Origin: Rhodospirillaceae bacterium
GTDB lineage: Bacteria > Pseudomonadota > Alphaproteobacteria > Azospirillales > Azospirillaceae
DNA length: 54,921 bases
Reading direction: 5' to 3'
Assembly (NCBI GenBank): GCA_029267445.1
Contig: JAJUIU010000019.1
Location: forward strand, 1 to 54,921
Positions 43,204-51,365 of this stretch are shown here, piece by piece. Made by a program: the position numbers and the translations under genes. Numbering within the stretch: position 1 is the stretch's first letter; every line of letters begins with the position of its first letter. The notes beneath the pieces were generated by a model that made no database searches, was not told the DNA's origin, and saw only the letters and a list, made by a program, of their open reading frames with translations.

Positions 43204-43231
43204 CACGGAATCCTCCGATGAGGGTTGTTGC

Positions 43232-43492
43232 CTACTGGACGCCGTCTCTATCGCCGATCCGCGGGAGAGATGCAAGGGCCGATGTGTCCCGCGCCTCAAA
43301 AAATTCCGAGGCCGGATGCATTCGGAATGAAACGGGGCGGCGGGGGTCCGCGTGGCGCCGCTCCGGCGGGGCGCAGGCGTCATCCTGCAGCACGTCGCGC
43401 AGCAGGGCGGGCGACAGGCTGTGGACGCCGTCGGCGCCGGGCGCCGCCGGGGTGAGAAGGGCGCGGGCCAGCGCGCCGAGGACGCTGGGCAT
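43232..43492 (-). CDS. Small hypothetical protein (MarR operon, first gene)
   Basis: An 86-residue protein, MPSVLGALARALLTPAAPGA onwards, with a probable helix LSPALLRDVLQDDA and an Arg/Pro-rich middle. The ATG at 43492 is preferred because GGAG lies 5 bases upstream; an ATG at 43504 is also in frame. It lies just downstream of a minus-strand TTGACA box and a palindrome. No family recognised. Confidence 0.4.
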   Translation of the reverse strand: MPSVLGALARALLTPAAPGADGVHSLSPALLRDVLQDDACAPPERRHADPRRPVSFRMHPASEFFEARDTSALASLPRIGDRDGVQ

Positions 43493-43504
43493 GGTGAACT
43501 CCAT

Positions 43505-43872
43505 TCAGCGGGGTTGATGGATTGGCGCACGACATGTGCGATGTCGGGAAACATCCGTGATCGGATATATAATGTCAAGCGGCACCGCTGCGGTTTTCGC
43601 CGCCGCCGCGGGGATTACCACCAACGAGCGATCGGGAGCGGGCCAGTTGGGCTGATGACCCCGCGAAGTGCCGGGACAGAAATCGCGCCCCGTGCCGCAC
43701 CGCAATATAGCCGGAAACTTGGCGCCCGCGGCGGCAGCGTTGCCATGAGGCAACACTGGGAAACTTCGTCCCCGAACCGGCCGGCAGCCATATTGCCAAG
43801 CGCAATATAATCGTAAACCTTCCGTCACATTAATGAAAGAGGCCACTCGGCCCCTTCGAAGGGAGGACGTAC
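43505..43872. promoter_or_regulatory. Divergent regulatory region between the MarR operon and the porin
   Basis: 368 non-coding bases. Minus-strand signals: TTGACA (43573-43578) and the palindrome CGACATgtgcgATGTCG (43530-43546) before the small-gene operon. Plus-strand signals for the porin: TATAAT at 43806-43811, overlapped by the inverted repeat ATATTGC (43790-43796) / GCAATAT (43802-43808). A partial direct repeat of the same CGCAATATA...AAAC sequence lies 100 bases upstream (43701-43720 with 43801-43821). A strong GGGAGGA ribosome site precedes the porin ATG. Confidence 0.5.
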
Positions 43873-45108
43873 ATGCGTGGCACCCTACGGGTTCGCACCC
43901 TCGCGCTCGCCGGCGCCGCCACCCTCGCGCTCATGACCGCGGGGACGGCTCAGGCCCAGACCAATGAAGTTCAGGAACTCCGCAGCCAGGTGAAGCAGCT
44001 CCTCGAGCGCATCGAGAAGCTGGAGAAGGCCCCCGCCGCCGCCCCGACAGCGGCGCCGCCGGCCTATGTCCGTTCCGCCACCCCGAAGGTGACCTTCACC
44101 CTGGGCGGCTGGATCCATCGGGCCCTGATCATCGCCGATGACGGGTTCGACACCGACACCCTGTTCGTCGACAACAACGGCGCCTCCACCCGCCTGCTGG
44201 GCACGGCGACCGGCAAGATCAACGACACCTGGACGGCCGGCACCGTGCTGGAGCTGGAGGCGATCTCCAACAACAGCCGTAGCGCCAGCGTCCAGGCCAA
44301 CGCGCCGGACGCCTTCGCCTTCCGCGAGCGTAAGCTCGAGGTGTGGTTCGAGGGCAAGGGCTTCGGCCGCGTCTGGTTCGGCCAGGGCGACACGGCCTCG
44401 CAGGCCACCTCCGAGGTCGACCTGTCCGGCACCGCCAACCTGGGCGGCTACTCGGACGTGGGCGCCACCTTCGGCGGTCTGCAGTTCCGCAATTCCACCA
44501 CCCGCGCCTTCGGTCCGTCGGTCAACACCGTCACCAACAACTTCGACGGTCTGAACCGCGACGACCGCATCCGCTACGACACGCCGACCTTCAACGGCTT
44601 CCAGGCCATGACCAGCCTGCTGGACGGTGGCGGTTGGGACGTGGCGCTGCGTTACTCCGGCAAGGTGGGCGAGACCACGGTCGGTGCCGCCATCGCCTAC
44701 GCCGATGCGGGCTCGCTCTCGAACGCCGGCGCCGTCAGCCCCGGCACCGAGGAGCAGATCAACGGCTCCGTCTCCGTGCGTCTGGCCAGCGGCTTCAACC
44801 TGACGGCCGCCGCCGGCAGCCGCGAGTATGCGGCCGGCCGCGACTCCGAGTTCTATTATGTGAAGGCCGGCTACATCAACAAGCTGAACAGCCTGGGCAA
44901 CACGGCCTTCGCGATCGACTACTACACCCAGGAGGACAACTTCGTCCTGGGCGACGAGGCCTCGGCCTGGGGTGCGTACATCGTGCAGTACCTCGACGCG
45001 ATCTCCTCGGAGGTCTATGTCGGCCTGCGCAATCACGAGTACGACCAGCCGACCGCGAACTTCGAGGACGTGTTCGGCGTGATCACCGGCGCCCGCGTCC
45101 GCTTCTAA
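43873..45108 (+). CDS. Outer-membrane porin with N-terminal coiled coil
   Basis: A 411-residue exported beta-barrel. The signal peptide MRGTLRVRTLALAGAATLAL continues to TAQAQ; a short coiled coil follows (EVQELRSQVKQLLERIEKLE). An Ala/Pro linker then leads to the barrel, beginning VTFTLGGWIHRALI. The sequence alternates amphipathic strands with Gly/Asn turns and ends in a terminal Phe (ARVRF). The coiled coil probably forms a periplasmic trimer stalk contacting peptidoglycan. Promoter repeats suggest regulated, high expression. A terminator follows. Confidence 0.93.
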   Translation: MRGTLRVRTLALAGAATLALMTAGTAQAQTNEVQELRSQVKQLLERIEKLEKAPAAAPTAAPPAYVRSATPKVTFTLGGWIHRALIIADDGFDTDTLFVDNNGASTRLLGTATGKINDTWTAGTVLELEAISNNSRSASVQANAPDAFAFRERKLEVWFEGKGFGRVWFGQGDTASQATSEVDLSGTANLGGYSDVGATFGGLQFRNSTTRAFGPSVNTVTNNFDGLNRDDRIRYDTPTFNGFQAMTSLLDGGGWDVALRYSGKVGETTVGAAIAYADAGSLSNAGAVSPGTEEQINGSVSVRLASGFNLTAAAGSREYAAGRDSEFYYVKAGYINKLNSLGNTAFAIDYYTQEDNFVLGDEASAWGAYIVQYLDAISSEVYVGLRNHEYDQPTANFEDVFGVITGARVRF

Positions 45109-45132
45109 GCGCGCGTCGCGACGGTACGGAAC

Positions 45133-45170
45133 GGGGGCGGTCGCCGGCTGGCGGCCGCCCCTTTCCTTTT
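45133..45170 (+). terminator. Terminator of the porin gene
   Basis: A GGGGCGG (45134-45140) / CCGCCCC (45155-45161) stem with further pairing inside, followed by TTTCCTTTT, 25 bases after the porin stop. Confidence 0.8.
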
Positions 45171-45209
45171 CGCTGGAACCCGCCGACGCCCCGTCGTAGG
45201 GATCGCGCC

Positions 45210-46685
45210 ATGCGCACCGGCGGCTATGTGACGGAGATCCCCTACACCTGGGCCCATCACGGGGAGATGGCGCCCCCTCGCCTCGCCCTCGCCCTGGCCT
45301 TGGCGGGCGTCGCCCCGCCCGCGGGCCTGCTGACGGGACGCGATCTCGACTGGTGCGAACTGGGCTTCGGCCAGGGCGTGACGCTGGCGGTGCTGGCCGC
45401 CGCCAATCCCGGTGTCCGCTTCCACGGCACGGACCTGAACCCCGCCCATGCCGCCTTCGCCCGCGACCTCGCGGCCGACGCGGGCCTGGACAATCTGGCG
45501 GTCGACGCCGCCGGTTTCGGCGACTACGCGGCAAGCCTTCCCCCCGACCTCCGGTTCGACGTGGTGGCGCTGCATGGCGTCTGGTCCTGGGTGGGACCGG
45601 CGGAGCGGGCGGAGATATTGTCCTTCCTGCGCGATCGGCTGAAGCCGGGGGGCGTCTGCCACATCGGCTACAACGCCCTGCCCGGCCTCGCCCCGCTGCT
45701 GCCACTGCGCGAACTGATGAAGGGGAGACTGGACCGCGACACGGGCCCCCTGCCCGATCGCATCCGCCGGGCCGTCGCCTTCGCGGCACGGCTGCGGGAG
45801 CAGGGCGGCCGCTACTTCCAGGCCAATCCGGCGGCGGACGATCGGCTGGCGGGACTGGCCGGACGGCCGGTGTCCTATCTGGCGCACGAGTACTTCAACG
45901 AATTCTGGACACCGGATTATGTGACGGACGTGGCGGCGGCCATGGCGGAGGCCGGGCTGACATTCGCCGGGCCGGCGCGGGTGGCCGACCGGCTGGACAC
46001 GCCGGCGGCGGGCCCCCTGGCCGAGGGCGTGGCCGCCATCCTGGACGGGTTGGACGATGTCCTGTTCCGGGAGATGGCGGGCGATTTCCTGACCAACCGG
46101 CCGTTCCGCCGCGACCTGTTCGTGAAGAACCCTGAGCACCTGTCCAACGCGGCGCGGGGAGCACTGCTGGCCGCCCTGCCCTTCGCACCCCTGACGGCGC
46201 CGCACCGGCGTCCCGGCGGCGGCACCCTGCCCCATGGGGAGGCCGTGCTGGATCGCGCCGCCGTCCTGCCGTTGCTGGAGCGGGTGGGACCGGCGGGGGA
46301 TGCGGCACTGGTGCCGACGGCGCTTGGCCACCTCGCCCCCGCAGCCGATCCGGACAGCGTGGCGGGGCGGATGGACGCGTGCGCCCGGTTCAACGCCGTG
46401 GCGCTGGAGCGGAGCCTTGCGGCCGACACGGTGGGCGCGCTGGCGAGCCCGGTGCTGGGGGCGGGGATCGATGTGGACCGGGTGGACCGGCTGTTCCTGC
46501 TTGCCCTGCGCCGGGGTGCGGAACCGCCCGCCTTCGCCCTGGAGGCCCTGACCACATCGGGCGGGACGGTGGAGCGGGACGGCCGCGCGCTGGAGGGGCG
46601 GGCGGCGCTGGACGCATTGGCGGACCGCTGGGCCCTGTTCCGCAGCGCCAGGCTGCCGGTACTGGCGCGGCTGGGCGTCGCCTAA
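45210..46685 (+). CDS. Class I methyltransferase with methyltransferase regulatory domain
   Basis: A 491-residue soluble protein. The SAM-binding motif I is CELGFGQGVTLA (Glu50, glycines 52-56), with the acidic partner in HGTDLNPAHA and motif IV in FDVVALHGVWSWV. The middle (about 215-300, VSYLAHEYFNEFWTPDYVTD) matches the predicted methyltransferase regulatory domain family (MethyTransf_Reg). The substrate is unknown; relatives often sit in surface-polysaccharide or signalling loci, which is not the case here. Its stop overlaps the convergent yifB stop by four bases. Confidence 0.9.
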   Translation: MRTGGYVTEIPYTWAHHGEMAPPRLALALALAGVAPPAGLLTGRDLDWCELGFGQGVTLAVLAAANPGVRFHGTDLNPAHAAFARDLAADAGLDNLAVDAAGFGDYAASLPPDLRFDVVALHGVWSWVGPAERAEILSFLRDRLKPGGVCHIGYNALPGLAPLLPLRELMKGRLDRDTGPLPDRIRRAVAFAARLREQGGRYFQANPAADDRLAGLAGRPVSYLAHEYFNEFWTPDYVTDVAAAMAEAGLTFAGPARVADRLDTPAAGPLAEGVAAILDGLDDVLFREMAGDFLTNRPFRRDLFVKNPEHLSNAARGALLAALPFAPLTAPHRRPGGGTLPHGEAVLDRAAVLPLLERVGPAGDAALVPTALGHLAPAADPDSVAGRMDACARFNAVALERSLAADTVGALASPVLGAGIDVDRVDRLFLLALRRGAEPPAFALEALTTSGGTVERDGRALEGRAALDALADRWALFRSARLPVLARLGVA

Positions 46686-48223
46686 CGGCCAGGGGCCACG
46701 CGGCGGTAGCTGAGCGCCTCCGCCACATGGATGCGGCGGACCTGCGGCTCCCCGTCCATGTCGGCCAGGGTGCGGGCGACCCGCAGCACCCGGTGGTAGC
46801 CCCGCGCCGACAGGCGAAGCCGGTCCGCAGCCTCCGTCAGCAGGGCGCGGCCCTGGGCGTCGGGGGCGGCGACCCGTTCCAGGAGTTCGCCATCGGCCTC
46901 CGCGTTGGTGCGCAGGACGGGGGCACCGGCGCTGGCGAAGCTGGCGTAGCGCTGGCGCTGGATGTCGCGCACCCGGGCGACGCGGGCCGCCACCTCGGCC
47001 GAGCCTTCGCGCGGCGGCGGCAACGACAGGTCGGCCGGGCTGACGGCGGGCACGTCGACATGCAGGTCGATGCGGTCGAACAGCGGGCCGCTGATCTTGG
47101 ACTGGTAGTCCATGGCGCAGGCGGGGGCGCGGCCGCAGGCGAGCGACGGGTCGTCCAGATGGCCGCAGCGGCAGGGGTTCATGGCGGCGACGAGTTGGAA
47201 GCGGGCCGGATAGGCGACATGGGCGTTGGCGCGGGCGATCACGGCCTTGCCCGTCTCCATCGGCTGGCGCAGCGCCTCCAGCGTGGCGCGGGCGAATTCC
47301 GGCAGCTCGTCCAGGAACAGCACCCCGTTGTGGGCGAGGCTGATCTCCCCCGGCTTGGCGCGCAACCCGCCGCCGACCAGGGCGGGAAGGCTGGCGGAGT
47401 GGTGCGGGTCCCGATACGGGCGGCGGCGCAGCAGCCGCCCGCCATCGAGCTGGCCGGCGACCGAATGGATCATCGACACCTCCAGCGCCTCCGCCGCGTC
47501 GAGCGGGGGCAGGAGGCCCGGCAGGCGGGAGGAGAGCATGGACTTGCCGGAGCCGGGCGGCCCGACCATCAGCAGGTTGTGCCCGCCACTGGCCGCCACC
47601 TCCAGCGCGCGCTTGGCCGTCTCCTGCCCCTTGACGTCCTTCAGGTCCTTGTGGCCGGCCGCACCGGGGCCGTCCGGCTCCTCCATCGTGGCGGCGGGGC
47701 GGGCGAGGGCCTGGGTGCCCTTAAAGTGGTTGATGACGGCCAGCAGGCTGGGGGCGGCCAGGATCTCCAGATCCTCCCCCGCCCAGGCCGCCTCCCCACC
47801 GCAGGCGGCTGGGCAGATCAGCCCCTTGCCGTTGGCGAGCGCGTTGATCGCGGCGGGCAGCACGCCGGCGACCGAGGCGATGCCGCCGTCCAGCCCAAGC
47901 TCCCCCAGCGCCGTGTAGCCCGCCAGCTCGTCCCCCGGCAGCACGCCCATCATCACCAGGAGGGCGAGGGCGATCGGCAGGTCGAAATGCGAGCCCTCCT
48001 TGAAGACGTCGGCGGGGGCGAGGTTGACGGCGATGCGGCGGGACGGCAGGGCGAGGCCGAGGGCGTGCAGGGCGGCGCGCACCCGCTCCCGGCTTTCGCC
48101 GACCGCCTTGTCCGGCAGGCCGACGACGGTGAAGGCGAGCTGCCCGCCCATCATCTGGACCTGGACGTCGATCTCCAGGGTCTCGATCCCCTGGAACGCC
48201 ACCGTGCCGACCCGCGCCGCCAA
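46682..48223 (-). CDS. comM: YifB/ComM family Mg-chelatase-like AAA ATPase
   Basis: A 513-residue protein with an N-terminal Lon-like ChlI domain (about 20-140), then the AAA core: Walker A GPPGSGKSM at 221-229, Walker B VLFLDELPEF, and sensor segments MNPCRCGH and DLHVDVP. The Mg-chelatase C-terminal region ends the protein. ComM is a hexameric helicase promoting branch migration during natural transformation; the family is widespread in non-competent bacteria too, so its role here is a family inference. Confidence 0.95.
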   Translation of the reverse strand: MAARVGTVAFQGIETLEIDVQVQMMGGQLAFTVVGLPDKAVGESRERVRAALHALGLALPSRRIAVNLAPADVFKEGSHFDLPIALALLVMMGVLPGDELAGYTALGELGLDGGIASVAGVLPAAINALANGKGLICPAACGGEAAWAGEDLEILAAPSLLAVINHFKGTQALARPAATMEEPDGPGAAGHKDLKDVKGQETAKRALEVAASGGHNLLMVGPPGSGKSMLSSRLPGLLPPLDAAEALEVSMIHSVAGQLDGGRLLRRRPYRDPHHSASLPALVGGGLRAKPGEISLAHNGVLFLDELPEFARATLEALRQPMETGKAVIARANAHVAYPARFQLVAAMNPCRCGHLDDPSLACGRAPACAMDYQSKISGPLFDRIDLHVDVPAVSPADLSLPPPREGSAEVAARVARVRDIQRQRYASFASAGAPVLRTNAEADGELLERVAAPDAQGRALLTEAADRLRLSARGYHRVLRVARTLADMDGEPQVRRIHVAEALSYRRVAPGR

Positions 48224-48327
48224 ACGCCACCCCGCCCGAACCCCATCACCCGCATTACGAGTGTAGGCGAGCGGTTCCCGTTACGCCAGCGTGCCGTGGC
48301 GGGGGCGTATTGGGCGCGCCGGTTGCG

Positions 48328-48513
48328 TTACCGGCCCTTGGCGGCGACGGCGAGGGCGTAGAGCAGGGTGCTGCGCTCCGCGATGCGGGGATCGATGTCC
48401 AGGCGGGCCGACTGCGCCCAAAAGCGCATGCGCCGGGCGGCGGCGGGATTGACCATGTCCAGACGGTCGGCCGCGTCGTCCATCCGGTCCAGGATCTCCT
48501 CACGCGTGGTCAT
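48328..48513 (-). CDS. Small hypothetical protein
   Basis: A 61-residue helical protein, MTTREEILDRMDDAADRLDM onwards, ending LLYALAVAAKGR. A GGGGGG site lies 6 bases before the ATG. No family recognised. It is on the same strand as yifB with a 104-base gap. Confidence 0.65.
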   Translation of the reverse strand: MTTREEILDRMDDAADRLDMVNPAAARRMRFWAQSARLDIDPRIAERSTLLYALAVAAKGR

Positions 48514-48661
48514 CGGGCACCCCCCGCCATAGAAGCGCATGCCGTCAATTTAGTGTAACCGACCCGTCCCCGCCAGAGCCGAATCCGCGCGGAAGGATAG
48601 GCCGAAGCTATGACCAATGCGCGGCGGGACCAATCCGCGGGGCGACCAGTGAGCGGCGGGA

Positions 48662-49696
48662 TCAGTGCGCCGCCGGTGCGGCCGGTTTGGGGTCCTGATC
48701 CTTGGCCTTGCCCCGGAAGCGGGCCAGCAGCGGCGCCAAGGCCGGCTCCAGCAGCTTGTGCACCAGCGGGATCAGCAGCGCCCCCAGCGCCAAGCCGAAC
48801 AGGCCGGCGAGCGCGGCCCCCATCAGCCATTCGCCGAAGCCGTGCAGCCCGGCCGGCAGGGCGGCTGCGGCGGCCACGGCCAGATCGTGGATGCCGTGGC
48901 CGAGGCCGGCCAGCCCGAACTCCTCCAGCCCGTGGATGACGATGCCGCCGCCGACCCAGAGCATGGCCGCCATGCCGACCACCGACAACAGGCGCAGGAA
49001 CACCGGCATGCCCTTGACCAGCCCCCGCCCCAGCAGCCGGGCCGGGGCGGCGTTGCCGTCCCGGGCGAGCCAGACGCCGGCGTCGTCCGCCTTCACGATC
49101 AGGGCCACGGCGCCATAGACCACCAGGGTGATGCCGATGCCGACGATGGCGAGCACGGCGGCCTGGCCCCAGAAGCTCGCCGTCTCCGCCGCGACGGTGG
49201 AGAGGGTGATGGCCATGATCTCCGCCGACAGGATGAAGTCCGTCTGGATCGCCCCACGGACCTTCTCGTCCTCCAAGGCGGCGGCGTCGGCGGGCGTGGG
49301 GGCCGTCAGCTTGCCGCCGGGGCCGTGCGGCTCCGCATGGGGCCAGAGGGCCTCGTACACCTTCTCCGCCCCCTCGTAGCAGAGGAAGGCCCCGCCCAGC
49401 ATCAGCAGCGGCGTCACCGCCCAGGGGGCCAGCAGACTGAGCGCCAATGCTGCCGGCAGCAGGAACAGCAGCTTGTTCTTCAGCGAGCCGACGGCGATGC
49501 GGCGGATGATGGGAAGCTCCCGCTCCGCCGCGAAGCCGACGACATAGCGCGGGGTCACCGCCGCGTCGTCCACCACCACGCCGGCCGCCTTCATCCCGGC
49601 CTTGCCCGCCATCACGCCCGCATCGTCGATGCTGGCGGCCGCCACCTTGGCGAGGGCCACCACATCGTCCAGCAGCGCCAGCAATCCCGTGCTCAT
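48662..49696 (-). CDS. DUF808 family inner-membrane protein (YedI-like)
   Basis: A 344-residue membrane protein. The N terminus is typical: MSTGLLALLDDVVALAKVAA, followed by KAAGVVVDDAAVTPRYVVGF. Hydrophobic segments lie near 80-115, 155-200, 235-255, 275-300 and 305-330. The function is unknown. The start at 49696 removes an upstream extension without family similarity. It marks the last core gene before the repeat-rich spacer and the AT-rich island. Confidence 0.9.
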   Translation of the reverse strand: MSTGLLALLDDVVALAKVAAASIDDAGVMAGKAGMKAAGVVVDDAAVTPRYVVGFAAERELPIIRRIAVGSLKNKLLFLLPAALALSLLAPWAVTPLLMLGGAFLCYEGAEKVYEALWPHAEPHGPGGKLTAPTPADAAALEDEKVRGAIQTDFILSAEIMAITLSTVAAETASFWGQAAVLAIVGIGITLVVYGAVALIVKADDAGVWLARDGNAAPARLLGRGLVKGMPVFLRLLSVVGMAAMLWVGGGIVIHGLEEFGLAGLGHGIHDLAVAAAAALPAGLHGFGEWLMGAALAGLFGLALGALLIPLVHKLLEPALAPLLARFRGKAKDQDPKPAAPAAH

Positions 49697-49966
49697 GCCC
49701 GCCCTATCCTTCGTTTCCCGGCCGCACCCAGGCCGCTTCCAGGCCGCGTCCAGGCCGCCAGCGTGACACACCGGCGGTTCGACCGACAGGTGCCGCCGAT
49801 CGGGGCCACCCATTGGGCCACAGACTGGGGGGAGAACAGGCGGGAGCGGCGGAGGGTGCCGGAGGAGATGCGCCGGGGGGCTGCGGGCAGTGGGAATGGG
49901 ACGGCGAGGATGGGCCGGTGGGGCGGTGTGCGGCCGGTCCGCAGGGCGGGGCCGGTGTAGGGATCA

Positions 49967-50003
49967 CGGATGGACACGGATGGAGCCGGATGGACACGGA
50001 TGG
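49967..50003. repeat. 17-bp direct repeat with 20-bp period
   Basis: CGGATGGACACGGATGG occurs at 49967-49983 and 49987-50003. Read on the other strand it contains TCCGTGTC, an 8-base core also present in the repeats flanking the GxxExxY gene at 41168-41251. Confidence 0.7.
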
Positions 50004-50083
50004 GGGCCGGTGCGGGCCCACGTCCTGTCGTGCCCGGCCCCTCGCCGCCTGCCCCCGTCGCCAACCCGACCCCTGACGCCTTT

Positions 50084-50210
50084 AAGGTGACATCTAAGGT
50101 GACAAAGGTGACATCAAAGGTGACAAAGGTGACGTCTAAGGTGACATCAAAGGTGACATGGGAACCGTGGGATTCCAGCCACTTAGGCCCTCTAAGGTGA
50201 CAAAGGTGAC
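50084..50210 (+). repeat. AAGGTGAC array (nine copies)
   Basis: Seven copies begin at 50084, 50096, 50105, 50117, 50126, 50138 and 50150 (spacings 12, 9, 12, 9, 12, 12), then two more at 50194 and 50203 after a 36-base break. The linkers between 12-base steps are ATCT/ATCA. All steps inside the first block are multiples of three, and a Lys-Val-Thr coding reading is open but looks accidental. The regular spacing resembles clustered protein-binding sites (iteron-like) rather than CRISPR. Confidence 0.85.
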
Positions 50211-50402
50211 ATGATTAACGAAAGGCCCGGTCCGCCGGGGCCACCCTCGCGCGCCGTGCCCACGCGCCGGCGCGGCCATTCCCCCGGAATGACCCGCGCC
50301 CTCTTTTCACATGTCCGAGAACCATGCCTGATTCTTAAACTAAATGAGCCCTCGTTAGAAGAGATGAACGAAGGCATATCCCTTGTCCCGCTCTACGAGT
50401 CT

Positions 50403-51365
50403 CTATACTAAGGCCTCAAAGTATCGCGGGATGAAACGCATCAGATCTTTGTACTGCTCTATAGTGCGATTGTCGAATCCAAGGCGCCTTAGCTGTTGCT
50501 TTGCGGATCGGCTCCCCTTGGGTGCCGTCGCAGCAAAATCGAAACGCCGTCTCTCGATGTCTGTCAGGTTGTACTGCGCAATCTGCAGAACGTACTCTTT
50601 CTTGTGAAGTTTCAAGAACGGTTGACGTCGCTTGACTTCTCTCTTTAGGTCGCTTGCAAACTGGCTCCTGCCGAAAAACCCACCGACCGTAACCATCCAG
50701 GCAGAGTCCTTGTAGGCCAATCGGAGTAGTGGAAGAAATTCCCCGTCTGATCGCCCGGCGAAGCCAAATTTAAGGATATTTGCGGCAATGAGAGCAACCG
50801 CCACCGGAAAGCCATTTTTCTTCATTTGCTCAGTTGTAACTCCAGCAGTATGAGCTCCAATCATACTCCGAATTCGCTCAAGTCTTTTTTCTTCCTTACC
50901 AATACCCACTAATTCCTTCGGCATCTCCCCGCCGGTTGTCACAAATACGAAACTGTCAGGTTTCACCGCTGAGGAAAGGCCGATCAGGTCATCTCGAAGG
51001 TTTTCGGAAAGCGCCCCCTCGAAATCAAACCAAATGATTGATGATTCCTGAAATCCACGTTCCACCATGAAATCATCTGCGCCTCCCGTATATATCTCTA
51101 TACTTTCAAACGGCTTGTTAAGATCGCAACGAGCAATCAGTGACTCATCATGCTCGATGCTGATAAACCTATTCGTTGAAAGAAACTTGTTAGCGAGCAC
51201 AAAGTCAAAGAACCGAAAGCCTCCCATCCCAATATAGGGCATCTGGCCGATGTTCATCCCAGCCGCTGATCCCGCCTGGATACAGTCAAGTACAATTCTG
51301 CGTTCAATCTGCTTAGATGGCCGGATTTCATAGGGTATGAACCAAGCCGATGACCGCTTGCTCAT
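50403..51365 (-). CDS. Rossmann/methyltransferase-like protein of unknown role (third island gene)
   Basis: A 320-residue protein, not recognised as a characterised family. The first half shows the strand order of a SAM-type Rossmann fold: MPYIGMGGFRFFDF (44-49 as glycine loop), RFISIEHD (acidic end of strand 2, Asp73), IYTGGADDF, IWFDFEG (111-117) and SFVFVTTGG (139-146). The second half is basic and helical (KREVKRRQPFLKLHKKEY), which could bind nucleic acid. No PD-(D/E)XK, HNH or PLD motif is visible. The start overlaps the GHKL stop by four bases. Low GC matches its two partners. It could be a second methyltransferase or the effector. Confidence 0.85.
   Translation of the reverse strand: MSKRSSAWFIPYEIRPSKQIERRIVLDCIQAGSAAGMNIGQMPYIGMGGFRFFDFVLANKFLSTNRFISIEHDESLIARCDLNKPFESIEIYTGGADDFMVERGFQESSIIWFDFEGALSENLRDDLIGLSSAVKPDSFVFVTTGGEMPKELVGIGKEEKRLERIRSMIGAHTAGVTTEQMKKNGFPVAVALIAANILKFGFAGRSDGEFLPLLRLAYKDSAWMVTVGGFFGRSQFASDLKREVKRRQPFLKLHKKEYVLQIAQYNLTDIERRRFDFAATAPKGSRSAKQQLRRLGFDNRTIEQYKDLMRFIPRYFEALV

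Larger units (their letters stand above)
49697..50402. other. Repeat-rich spacer preceding the AT-rich island
   Basis: 706 bases without a credible gene. From left to right: a 10-base CCAGGCCGC-type triplet repeat (49727-49757), a 17-base direct repeat (49967 and 49987), the AAGGTGAC array (50084-50210), a GC-rich stem (GGCCCGGTCCGCCGGGGCC, from 50224), and a sharp fall in GC after about 50300. The composition shift makes 50285-50330 the likely left edge of the foreign segment. Confidence 0.7.

Noticed and set aside
49970-50200. A protein-coding reading of the AAGGTGAC array (Lys-Val-Thr-Ser repeats)
   Set aside because: The frame exists only because repeat steps are multiples of three; it lacks a ribosome site, runs through unrelated repeats, and ends at once after them.
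50084-50210. CRISPR array
   Set aside because: Units are 8 bases with 1-4-base linkers and no unique spacers of 25-40 bases; no cas genes are present.
50211-50607. Short plus-strand frames at the left island edge
   Set aside because: They have no ribosome site and overlap the end of the third island gene in antisense.
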